From Deltaproteobacteria bacterium (GTDB taxonomy: Bacteria; Myxococcota_A; Polyangia; Haliangiales; Haliangiaceae), in the NCBI GenBank assembly GCA_029565465.1, contig JAKQOD010000871.1, positions 1 to 34,996 of the forward strand: a stretch of DNA of 34,996 bases, written 5' to 3'. Of this stretch, positions 1 through 7,365 are shown in pieces (position 1 is the stretch's first letter; each line of letters opens with the position of its first letter). Below the pieces are notes generated by a model. That model saw only the letters and a list, made by a program, of their open reading frames with translations, made no database searches and was not told the origin of the DNA. Both the position numbers and the translations under genes were made by a program.

Positions 1-40
1 GCCAGTGCCCTAATTGCTGCAATCGTGGTAGTCACTGCAC

Positions 41-895
41 ATGACGTTGCAGTGGTACCCGGGCCACATGACCAAGGCCCGGCGCGAGCTGGTGGCATTG
101 CTGCCTTCGCAGCATTTTGTCATCGAAGTGCTCGATGCGCGCCTGCCGTTGTCGTCGCAAAACCCGATGTTAGCGGAACTGCGCGGCAATAAACCCTGCG
201 TCAAAGTGCTGACCAAATCCGACTTGGCAGACCCAGCCATGACGGCGCTTTGGATCGCGCATCTGCAACGCGAAACTGCCAGCAAAGTCTTCGCGTTTGC
301 CGCAACCACGAATAATCCAGCGTATTCGCGCAAGATGATTTCGATTGCAGCCAAAAAGTTCGGCTTTGTTTATCGCTTGGGCAAACCTGTGCGCGCGGTG
401 ATCGCAGGCGTGCCCAACGTTGGCAAATCGACGCTGATCAACGTCTTGATGGAACACAATGTTGCAGCCACCGGCGACAAACCAGCGGTTACCAAACGGC
501 AACAGCGGGTTGAACTCAAAGATCACACCGTGCTCACCGATAGCCCTGGCATGATGTGGCCGAAGATCGAAGACGAACGCAATGCCATGCGGTTGGCGTT
601 TGCTGGCTCGATTCCAAGCACGGCGATCGATTTTCACACCACTGCCATGATCAGCGCGGAATACGTCTTGGAACATTACGGCACGGTGGTCGCGGCGCGC
701 TACAAGCTCGACGCTGTGCCCGATTCGCCTGCAGCATTGTTGACCGAAATCGGGCGGCGCCGAGGTGGCTTGCGCGCGGGTGGTGCCGTCGATCTGCATC
801 AAGCCAGCGAGATTTTCATCCACGATTTCCGCTCGGGCAAGCTCGGCGCCATCACGCTGGAACAGCCACCGGCAGCGCCCGATCTTGGCATGTAG
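41..895 (+). CDS. ylqF: Ribosome biogenesis GTPase, YlqF/RbgA type
   Basis: 284 residues. The GTPase motifs occur in circularly permuted order: G4 (TKSD, residues 58-61) comes before G1/P-loop (GVPNVGKS, 123-130) and G3 (DSPG, 167-170). The start MTLQWYPGHMTKARR is the conserved N-terminus of this family, which fixes the ATG. Members bind GTP and help mature the large ribosomal subunit in the cytoplasm. The switch I region reads PAVTKRQQ around residue 151, close to the usual PGVTxxxQ. The length matches the family (about 280-300 residues). It is followed 73 bases later by the co-directional DUF4336 gene. Family assignment is firm; the precise assembly step is inferred from relatives. Confidence 0.93.
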   Translation: MTLQWYPGHMTKARRELVALLPSQHFVIEVLDARLPLSSQNPMLAELRGNKPCVKVLTKSDLADPAMTALWIAHLQRETASKVFAFAATTNNPAYSRKMISIAAKKFGFVYRLGKPVRAVIAGVPNVGKSTLINVLMEHNVAATGDKPAVTKRQQRVELKDHTVLTDSPGMMWPKIEDERNAMRLAFAGSIPSTAIDFHTTAMISAEYVLEHYGTVVAARYKLDAVPDSPAALLTEIGRRRGGLRAGGAVDLHQASEIFIHDFRSGKLGAITLEQPPAAPDLGM

Positions 896-968
896 CCGCG
901 ACGATCAGTCGCTCATCAGCGTGCCTGCAACGCTGCGCGATCGCCACAGCGCGATGTAAAGTGTCGCC

Positions 969-1682
969 ATGGCAAAAACACGCCCGTGGACCGTGCTAAC
1001 GCCCTCACCGTTCGAAAAACTTTCGAGCGCAGTGTGGCGAGTCGAGGACAACGTGCCCAACATGCCGCTGCGACGCGTGATGACGATCGCTCGACGCACC
1101 GACGGTGGGCTGGTCATTCACAACGCGATCTGCTTGCCGGATGCGATGATGGTTGAGCTCGCAGCGTGGGGCCCAGTGCAAAGCATCGTTGTCCCCAATG
1201 GCATGCATCGGCTAGACGCGCATGCGTGGCAAGCGCGCTTCCCCAATGCCAAGGTGCTGTGCCCCAGCGGTGCGCGCAAAAAAGTCGAAGAATGCGTCGT
1301 CGTTGATGGATGTTATGAAGACTTTCCTGCCGATTCGGTGGTGAGCTTGCACATGCTCGACGGTGTGGGGGCAGCCGAAGGCTATATGCAGATCGTTGAA
1401 CCCGAAGGCACCACGCTGGTGTTTAACGACGCCGTGTTCAACATGCCGCACCTCGGCGGTGTGCAAGGATTTGTGCTCAAGCACCTGACTCAATCCAGCG
1501 GTGGGCCTAAAACCAGCCGGCTCGCGCGATTTTTGTTGTTCAAAGACAAAACTGCGTTTGCAGCGCAATTGCGCAGGCTCGCAGCATTACCAAACCTCAA
1601 GCGCGTGATCGTTTCACATCACCAAACGATCGAAGGCGACTGCAAAAGCGTACTGGAACAAGTTGCCGCGTCACTGGCGTAA
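969..1682 (+). CDS. DUF4336 / metallo-beta-lactamase-like protein
   Basis: 237 residues with no signal peptide, so probably cytoplasmic. The segment VVPNGMHRLDAHAW (residues 74-87), followed by a PNAKVLCPSGARKK stretch, is the pattern I associate with DUF4336 proteins, a branch related to the metallo-beta-lactamase fold. Possible metal ligands are H80, D83, H85, D154 (FND) and the HH pair at 217-218 (VSHHQ). The canonical HxHxDH motif is absent, so activity is uncertain and no substrate can be named. It lies 73 bases after ylqF and could be co-transcribed with it. Its stop lies only 10 bases from the stop of the convergent trxC. The gene is clearly real; the family name is fairly sure; the function is unknown. 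Confidence 0.8.
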   Translation: MAKTRPWTVLTPSPFEKLSSAVWRVEDNVPNMPLRRVMTIARRTDGGLVIHNAICLPDAMMVELAAWGPVQSIVVPNGMHRLDAHAWQARFPNAKVLCPSGARKKVEECVVVDGCYEDFPADSVVSLHMLDGVGAAEGYMQIVEPEGTTLVFNDAVFNMPHLGGVQGFVLKHLTQSSGGPKTSRLARFLLFKDKTAFAAQLRRLAALPNLKRVIVSHHQTIEGDCKSVLEQVAASLA

Positions 1683-1687
1683 ACCAA

Positions 1688-1702
1688 CGCTGCTACGCAG
1701 CG
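1688..1702. terminator. Hairpin between the convergent DUF4336 and trxC genes
   Basis: CGCTGC-TAC-GCAGCG forms a perfect 6-bp stem with a 3-base loop. It sits between the converging stop codons and overlaps the end of trxC. Its position suits a bidirectional transcription stop, but neither side has a clear T-run, so the call is tentative. Confidence 0.35.
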
Positions 1703-2124
1703 CTTGCCGCGGTTAGCCAACGCTGCATCTCGGCAGCAGGCACGAGCCCGGCTTGTTGTTTCACGGGCCGGCCGCCGACGAGCACCACAAAATACGGAAT
1801 GCTGGTCACGTTGTATTCCCGAGCCAGACCTTGCTGCTCTTCGGTATTCACCTTAAGTACAAGCGCGCGGCCTGCCATCGCTGCGGCCACTTTGACCAGT
1901 TCAGGCGCAGCCATGCGGCATGGGCCACACCAAGCCGCCCAAAAATCGACGAGCACCGGCACTTTCGCGTTGGTGACGATATCGTGAAATTGCCCAGCAT
2001 CGACGGCAATTGGCGTATCGGTGGCTGGTAGCACGCCTTGGCACGCGCCGCATTTTCCGACGGCGGCCAAGTGCTTCGCAGGGATGCGGTTCTGCTTGCG
2101 GCAATGGGGACAAGCGCGAATCAT
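1693..2124 (-). CDS. trxC: Thioredoxin 2 (TrxC type) with N-terminal zinc motif
   Basis: 143 residues from the ATG at 2124, chosen because MIRACPHC begins the conserved zinc-binding part; a further start 14 codons upstream would only add an arginine-rich tail. Two CxxC knuckles (C5/C8 and C25/C28) precede a thioredoxin domain with the active site WCGPC (residues 65-69) and a cis-proline in the NVTSIPYF segment. E. coli TrxC is about the same size. It is a cytoplasmic dithiol-disulfide reductase; in relatives the zinc module tunes redox behaviour and oxidative-stress sensitivity. The start codon overlaps the stop of an upstream small ORF as ATGA, and no Shine-Dalgarno is visible, which points to translational coupling. 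Confidence 0.92.
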   Translation of the reverse strand: MIRACPHCRKQNRIPAKHLAAVGKCGACQGVLPATDTPIAVDAGQFHDIVTNAKVPVLVDFWAAWCGPCRMAAPELVKVAAAMAGRALVLKVNTEEQQGLAREYNVTSIPYFVVLVGGRPVKQQAGLVPAAEMQRWLTAASAA

Positions 2125-2267
2125 GGGTCGCAACGTAAGGCGCCTTCGCGAATGCGCAAGTGCCAAGAGCCGGAGACGCCGAGATCCGCGCGGCGCCCGG
2201 TGGTGAGTGCCTTATCGATGGCCCGGCGGTGCCGCGCAGAGGGCGGCGGGAAGGACTGAGCATTCAT
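2121..2267 (-). CDS. Small ORF possibly coupled to trxC
   Basis: 48 residues from the ATG at 2267 (60 if a GTG at 2303 is used). Its TGA overlaps the trxC ATG as ATGA, the usual mark of translational coupling. Third codon positions are mostly G or C, as in neighbouring genes. The sequence (PPPSARHRRAIDKALTTGRR, then LGVSGSWHLRIREG) is basic and lacks a membrane segment or cysteine motif. I do not recognise a family. It could still be a chance frame, because no ribosome-binding site is evident ahead of either start. Confidence 0.38.
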   Translation of the reverse strand: MNAQSFPPPSARHRRAIDKALTTGRRADLGVSGSWHLRIREGALRCDP

Positions 2268-2573
2268 CACAAGTGCTGGTGTGATGTCAGCGGTCTGCGA
2301 CACAAGCGTGGCCCAACGTCAGGCCCAGCGATTGTGCGGATAGCGCTTGGTGAACGGCGCGACTGCTCAGGAGGCATCCGCCGTGCTCGTGCCCATGCGT
2401 TGCGGCCGTTCCAGCGCGCGTTGCGCCATGCACAAGCAAGGCCATCCCCGCATTCCACGTGCCATGGCACGTGACGCCCTCATCCAACCGCATCGCGACA
2501 CGCTTATTGTCGTAGCTCCGCGAGATTGCTCCAGAGCTTGTGATGAATCGTCAGCGGGAAGGAGCCGCCCTTG
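2268..2573. other. Region without a convincing gene, holding an 18-bp palindrome
   Basis: About 300 bases between the WS/DGAT stop and the small ORF upstream of trxC. Open frames exist on both strands, but their translations are arginine/cysteine/histidine-rich and lack domain-like patterns. The region should hold the promoter for the trxC transcript and the 3' end of the acyltransferase transcript. The one distinct element is the palindrome at 2456-2473. Confidence 0.5.
2456..2473. promoter_or_regulatory. Perfect 18-bp palindrome, possible operator
   Basis: CACGTGCCATGGCACGTG is a perfect 18-base palindrome with no central gap, in non-coding DNA upstream of trxC and downstream of the WS/DGAT gene. 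Its form suits a dimeric regulator site. It has no adjacent T-run and so does not look like a terminator. The regulator is unknown. Confidence 0.35.
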
Positions 2574-4070
2574 TTAATCGATCCGCAACTCGTCGAGGCA
2601 ACGTTCGAATTGCAGCGCGACATCGTGCAAGTCAGGCACCAAATCCCAAGCAGCGGACAAACCAATGTGCAACGTGCCAGCATAGCTGAACACCGCAACC
2701 CCGATGGCTTGGCGTTCGTACAGCGGCACCATGGGGTACAGCGCGAGCATTGGCGCATCGCCGACAAAAAGCGTGGCGCTTGGACCGCGCACGTTGGTCA
2801 CGACAACGTCGAACGAGCGCAACCGCACGGCAGCGTGAAAGATTTTGGATAGCACGCCGGTCGCAGCAGCGTCGGCGACGGAGGTTACAAATGCCGACGC
2901 CGCGATCTGATCCGATTGATGCTTCAAGCGCTCGGTTGCTTCGCGTACCAAGCGATGCCGTACACGCGGGTCACCTTCATGAATGGGCAACTCGGTCAGC
3001 AGCATCGCGAGTTGATTGCCGCCTTGATCGCTACCAGGTGCTCGCAGGTTGACCGGGATCATGGCGCGAAGCGCACCGATTGTGGTCGGATTCATTCCGC
3101 GTTGCGCCAAAAACTCACGCAGCACGCCAGCGACGAGCGTTAGCACCACGTCATTGACGGTGCCACCGAGCTGCGCAGCGATCGCCTTGACGTCGGCCAA
3201 GCCGACGCGCGCAATGTCAAACCGCCGCGCGCCGCCAATGCGGTCCGGCGTAAGCGGAGTGCGGGTACGGCGGTGCAGTGCGGCCCGCAAAATGTCGTAG
3301 ATGCCGTTGGCGACGGCCTGCGCTGGGCGCGTGCCTGCAGCGTTGCGTTCGTGAGCCGGTGCCGGCGCCAACGGTGTTCGTGCCGGTCCTGCCACTGCTT
3401 GAGTCATGGCACGTGCAAGCGTGCGGACCATGCCAAACGTTTGATGATTACGATGGGCAATTTCGTTGCGCAACAGCGCGACGGCCTGCGGCGTAGCTTG
3501 TGGTTGCCACGGCGGCGGCGGTGGTGGCGTACTAGCCGTTGGCGTTGACTGCAGCAGCGCCGTTAACAAGCCAACGCCGGCTGCGCCATCGGCCATGCAG
3601 TGATGAACTTTGCCGATGATTGCAAACCGATGGTGGGTCAAGCCTTCGACGCACCACAACTCCCACAACGGATGGTCGCGATCGATCGGCTGCGAAAACA
3701 ACCGCGCGGCTAAACGCTGCAGTTGCCGGTTGTCACCCGGTGCTGGTAGCCGCGTATAGCGCAGGTGAAAATCGAGGTTAAAGTTGGTGTCATCAATCCA
3801 GACGGGCTGGCCAATGAGCGGTGTATGCACGATGCGCTGCCGATAGCGCGGCAACGACGCAATCGCGCGATCCACATGCGCACGCAAGCGTGACACATCG
3901 AAGCTACCGTCGCTGCGCAGCATTGTGCCGGCATCGAAGATGCAAACTGCACCAATACCCATCGGCGATTCGCGGGTCTCCACTTCGAGGAACGTTGCAT
4001 CTAGCGCCGACAGGCGTTCACTGCCGCCACCTTCTCCCATCTCACCTTGTGAACCTTGTCCTACCGCCAT
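2574..4070 (-). CDS. Wax ester synthase / acyl-CoA:diacylglycerol acyltransferase (WS/DGAT)
   Basis: 498 residues, typical for the family. The catalytic motif HHxxxDG appears as HHCMADG (H156, H157, D161, G162), preceded by the conserved RDHPLWELW (131-139). A VVTNVRGP segment near the C-terminus is the second family hallmark. The N-terminus SERLSALDATFLEVE matches the usual start once a short Gly/Glu-rich leader is allowed. The enzyme esterifies acyl-CoA to fatty alcohols or diacylglycerol at the membrane/lipid-body surface, making neutral storage lipid. It appears monocistronic: 214 bases separate it from the DJ-1 gene upstream. Family is firm; whether wax ester or triacylglycerol is made cannot be read from sequence. 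Confidence 0.93.
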   Translation of the reverse strand: MAVGQGSQGEMGEGGGSERLSALDATFLEVETRESPMGIGAVCIFDAGTMLRSDGSFDVSRLRAHVDRAIASLPRYRQRIVHTPLIGQPVWIDDTNFNLDFHLRYTRLPAPGDNRQLQRLAARLFSQPIDRDHPLWELWCVEGLTHHRFAIIGKVHHCMADGAAGVGLLTALLQSTPTASTPPPPPPWQPQATPQAVALLRNEIAHRNHQTFGMVRTLARAMTQAVAGPARTPLAPAPAHERNAAGTRPAQAVANGIYDILRAALHRRTRTPLTPDRIGGARRFDIARVGLADVKAIAAQLGGTVNDVVLTLVAGVLREFLAQRGMNPTTIGALRAMIPVNLRAPGSDQGGNQLAMLLTELPIHEGDPRVRHRLVREATERLKHQSDQIAASAFVTSVADAAATGVLSKIFHAAVRLRSFDVVVTNVRGPSATLFVGDAPMLALYPMVPLYERQAIGVAVFSYAGTLHIGLSAAWDLVPDLHDVALQFERCLDELRID

Positions 4071-4284
4071 GCCCGAGATTACTGCAATCTTGAGGCCGCG
4101 CTACAGAAAATGTTTCGCGCAAAGCTGGCGTCGCAGACGCATGCTTGGCGTGTTTCTCAACGACAAAATGCAAAATATGCAGGACTACGGATGACGCGTT
4201 GCGCCTAGAACGAACCGGCTACCCCCGCATTCACCGTGGGTCTCATACATTTTCAGACACGTATGGACGGTTGCGGGCCCGACG
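4071..4284. promoter_or_regulatory. Upstream region of the WS/DGAT gene
   Basis: 214 bases between the DJ-1 stop and the WS/DGAT start. It must contain the WS/DGAT promoter (read on the minus strand). An A/T-richer patch around 4155-4185 includes TGCA-AAATA-TGCA, a short inverted repeat. I cannot place -35 and -10 boxes with confidence. Confidence 0.35.
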
Positions 4285-4917
4285 CTAACCGTTACGCAAG
4301 CCGCTATCACGACTCGCCGGTGCAAGGTACAAGGCAATGTTCTTCATCACGCGCGCGACGTATTCGTCTTTTTCTCCGACTGGCGCGACGTAATGAATGG
4401 CACGTTGCGCTGCTTCGATTCCTTCCGTGCTAGCGATGATCCAAGCTGCAAGATACTGCGAGGAAAAGCACCCTCCGGCAGTTGCGACATTGCCGCTCGC
4501 GTAAAACGCTTGGTCGAGCACGTTGATGCCTGCTTCTTGTACCCATGGCTTGCTGGTGAGATCCGTACACGCTGGTACGGTGCCGAGCAGTCCGAGTTTG
4601 GCCAATATCAACGTACCTGAGCACTGTGCGCCAAGTAGCTGACGTGAAGGATCTAAGCGAAGCTCGTCCATCAAGTTACGGTTGCCCACCACGTCGCGCG
4701 TTTGCACGCCACTACCAACGATGACCGCATCCGCATGACGGGCATCTTCGATTCGCGACTGCGCATGTACCTTGACGCCATTCATGGAAGTCACGGTCTC
4801 CTCGGGGCAACACAACGTCACCCGCCAACCCTCGCGCTTGACACGGTTAAGCACGGCCAGCGCGATAAGGGAATCCAATTCATTGAACCCTTGAAATGTG
4901 AGTATCGCGATGTGCAT
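4285..4917 (-). CDS. DJ-1/PfpI family protein
   Basis: 210 residues. The N-terminal strand MHIAILTFQGFNELD with E13, and the nucleophile elbow GAQCSGTLILA with C99, match the DJ-1/PfpI glutamine-amidotransferase-like fold. No signal peptide, so cytoplasmic. Members include chaperone-like, glyoxalase/deglycase and isonitrile hydratase enzymes; the sequence does not let me choose. The start lies 2 bases after the stop of the large exported protein gene, so the two very probably share one transcript. Pairing of an intracellular DJ-1 protein with an exported protein is odd and gives no obvious pathway. Confidence 0.85.
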   Translation of the reverse strand: MHIAILTFQGFNELDSLIALAVLNRVKREGWRVTLCCPEETVTSMNGVKVHAQSRIEDARHADAVIVGSGVQTRDVVGNRNLMDELRLDPSRQLLGAQCSGTLILAKLGLLGTVPACTDLTSKPWVQEAGINVLDQAFYASGNVATAGGCFSSQYLAAWIIASTEGIEAAQRAIHYVAPVGEKDEYVARVMKNIALYLAPASRDSGLRNG

Positions 4918-4919
4918 GA

Positions 4920-7094
4920 CTAACGCAACCGATCTTCCGTACCGACAAGCTGCTTGTTGAGATGTGATGGATCAAGCTCGACGCCCAGGATCAGCATGGC
5001 TGCGATGGGACCTTTGTTGCCGGCTTGGTCGAGCAAGGTGCGGTAGCCGTATGCTGAAATACCGAGGTAGAACGGACGGCCCCAGCGCGCTTCGGCCGCC
5101 CACCGCTCAGGGTAAATATCGTTGAATCGCATCATGCGGGTTGCGCTCACATAGAGCTTGGAGACTCGCAACGCTACGCCAAAGCCCCAGCCGAGCGCAG
5201 CAGGCACACGCGTTGACCCGGGCACCATCAGCGGTGCGTCGGCGTCGTCGAGGTAGATGCCATCAACGCCACCAGCAACATGTGCGAACACACCACCTTG
5301 CTCGAAGCCCATGCCAGCGGCAAGCCCGACTTTACCTGCAAACCCAAACGCCGTTTCACCGATGCCACCGCCTGCGATCTGAAGCGCGCCGTCAATAAAA
5401 CCGTAGCCCGTTACGCGTCGGTACGCCAATAGCCCCGGGGTGCGCGCAATGTTGAGCCCAAACGTTGCACCGTACTTGCGTGCATCCGCACTAAACGTCA
5501 CCAACCCAATATTGAAGCCACCGACGGTGATCTTGGTTCGGTTCACCACCGTGCGCTCTTCGTCGTTGCGTAGGCCAGCAACTCCCGCCTCATCAGGCGC
5601 TGGCAGCTCAATATCAAAGGTCACATGTGGCGGCACCGCTGCAGCGCCGAACCTAGTACCACGCAGCGCTTCAGCTAGTTCACTAACCGACAAGCCCGAC
5701 GAGGTTGCCAGCGCATTGAGCAACTCTGGTTCCCCTTTGCGCTCTTGGGCTGCCAGCTCGAACAGCAGCGGCAAACGCGCGTCGCCGGTTGCGGTATTTA
5801 GTTGCGCCCGCACATCTTTGGCGCGTTGCAGTGAATATGCAAGCTGCGCATTGTCAGCCAGTAACGCGCTGGTATGTTGGCCAGCAGCAACGACGGCGTT
5901 CGCAGCAATATCCCCGAAGCTGTGGCTCTGGCCCGCGTTCGTTGCATCAAATGACTCGTCGCTGGCGGTGCCAATCACGTTAATCGGCGTGGTCACTTGG
6001 GTGCTGCCCATGCGAAGCACTGCGGTACCCGCCACGGTTACCGAGGTGGTCCGCGTCGTCACTGGCACGCGCTCGGTATGTGTCACCATTTCGTCGACGG
6101 CTTTGTCGACGTCGCGATACGCCTTGACGAATTTCTTCACCGTGCGCGTGGTGCATTGGCCTGGCGAAGTGGAACAGTTGGTGCGGGTAATCTGCAACCC
6201 AACGCCAGTGAGATTTTCCACTTCCGTCGAACATCGAGTGGTCGGGTTGCCGCACGTGGTTTCGTCTTCGTTGATTTCTTCGACGTATTGTTCACGGACG
6301 CGGCGCGACACTTTTTCGCGCACCTGGTATTCAAACTCACGTTGGCTCGTGCGGTCTTGTGATGAAGCCTCGCAGCTCGTGATATTCAACTCAATCGCGA
6401 CATCATCGGTGCCGGTCGATTGCAAACTGGCTTTGACCGCCTCGACAACGCCTGCGCAACTCGCTGCGGTCGTCAACGCGTAGCGTGCAGCGATCGGTCG
6501 TGGATGGCTCGGCTCGGCGGTTAACAGGTAGGCGGCTTTGGTGAGTTCCGCCACATAGCTGCCGAACAGACCACGCACGTTGAGCCGCTTGAGCTGCGCG
6601 CTTGCTTTGGCTTCGGCCTGTTTGACGGCATCGCGTGCCCGATCACTCGTCGACGCTGCCGCAGCAATGCTGCGCAACCGCACCAGTTGCGCGCCGAGGC
6701 CAAGGCCTTGCGCTTCGCCTTCCATCTTCGCGACTGCGGATTCAAGCACGGTGGCCAGCCGTTTCTGCGTCTTTGCAGCGCCCACCCGACGAGCCTGTTG
6801 TACTGCCGAATCAAGTGCAACCAATTGCTCAAACCCGGTTTGCGCCATTGCCGCGAGCTTGCCGTCCAATAACCTGCCCCACGCATCATCGGTGCGATTG
6901 CGTACAAACTCGTCGTCAAGATCAATCGAGATACTCGATCGCATCCGCTCGAGGTTCGCAAGTGCTTGCGGAAAGTCACCAGCCGCTATCGACCGATCAA
7001 CCGCGGTCTCCATCGGTTCTCGTTCGGCGGAAGCAACCAACGCTGCGCTGAGAATTCCACCGATGACACATCCAACGCACAACTTGCGTATCAT
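4920..7094 (-). CDS. Large exported protein of unknown function
   Basis: 724 residues. A signal peptide (positive MIRK, hydrophobic core, cleavage likely after LVASA at about residue 23) sends it to the periplasm or outer membrane. The N-terminal third is helical and Ala/Gln/Arg-rich, like an all-helical repeat region. A middle segment (about 250-320) has charged coiled stretches (VREKVSRRVREQYVEEINED) and five cysteines. A Thr/Val-rich part follows. The last 160 residues alternate Gly and aromatic residues (AGGGIGETAFGFAGKVGLA, GWGFGVALRVSKLYVSATR) as in outer-membrane beta structure. I do not recognise the family. It heads a two-gene operon with the DJ-1 gene 2 bases downstream. Confidence 0.85.
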   Translation of the reverse strand: MIRKLCVGCVIGGILSAALVASAEREPMETAVDRSIAAGDFPQALANLERMRSSISIDLDDEFVRNRTDDAWGRLLDGKLAAMAQTGFEQLVALDSAVQQARRVGAAKTQKRLATVLESAVAKMEGEAQGLGLGAQLVRLRSIAAAASTSDRARDAVKQAEAKASAQLKRLNVRGLFGSYVAELTKAAYLLTAEPSHPRPIAARYALTTAASCAGVVEAVKASLQSTGTDDVAIELNITSCEASSQDRTSQREFEYQVREKVSRRVREQYVEEINEDETTCGNPTTRCSTEVENLTGVGLQITRTNCSTSPGQCTTRTVKKFVKAYRDVDKAVDEMVTHTERVPVTTRTTSVTVAGTAVLRMGSTQVTTPINVIGTASDESFDATNAGQSHSFGDIAANAVVAAGQHTSALLADNAQLAYSLQRAKDVRAQLNTATGDARLPLLFELAAQERKGEPELLNALATSSGLSVSELAEALRGTRFGAAAVPPHVTFDIELPAPDEAGVAGLRNDEERTVVNRTKITVGGFNIGLVTFSADARKYGATFGLNIARTPGLLAYRRVTGYGFIDGALQIAGGGIGETAFGFAGKVGLAAGMGFEQGGVFAHVAGGVDGIYLDDADAPLMVPGSTRVPAALGWGFGVALRVSKLYVSATRMMRFNDIYPERWAAEARWGRPFYLGISAYGYRTLLDQAGNKGPIAAMLILGVELDPSHLNKQLVGTEDRLR

Positions 7095-7187
7095 GCGCCC
7101 AGGTTAGCAAAACATCGAGCGGGTTGCCTGCTGCGGTGCGAAATGCTGCGGGAACCGCCAGCACTGTTTGCCTAACAGCGCATCACC

Positions 7188-7313
7188 GTGGTCGAACGCA
7201 ACGCCGAAACGTGGGCGATCACAGAGTATCGCGCTGGCGAAATTGCCATTGTTGAAGAGCTTGGTTTGCGCATCAACGTCAATCAGCGCTACGCGGTCTT
7301 GGCAGCGCTGTAG
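7188..7313 (+). pseudogene. Possible remnant of a Uma2-family (DUF820) endonuclease C-terminus
   Basis: An open frame of 41 codons (VVERNAETWAITEYRAGEIA, then IVEELGLRINVNQRYAVLAAL) ends in TAG. The pattern of a TWxxTEYRAGE strand, LGLRINV and a final helix resembles the extreme C-terminus of Uma2/DUF820 PD-(D/E)XK-like proteins, normally about 190 residues. A stop lies five codons upstream in the same frame (7173-7175), so the rest of the gene is missing. The likeness is from memory of the family and the fragment is short, so this is tentative. It also argues against starting hrpA as far upstream as 7168, since that frame would read across it. Confidence 0.33.
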
Positions 7314-7365
7314 GCCTTTTCGCGCCTATCGTTCGCGCCGCCGAGGTGTTACTTACAGGCCGCCC

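Noticed and set aside
2347-2577. Open frame in the gap upstream of trxC
   Set aside because: Composition is Arg/Cys/His-rich without a recognisable motif, with no ribosome-binding site, and it would run into the end of the WS/DGAT gene.
5440-6483. 347-codon open frame on the plus strand
   Set aside because: It lies wholly antisense to the 724-residue exported protein, lacks any domain-like pattern and is Ser/Arg/Val-rich, as expected for a shadow frame.
7168-7365. Upstream extension of hrpA from a TTG
   Set aside because: The translation is unlike any HrpA N-terminus and crosses another likely coding remnant; the GTG at 7366 fits better.
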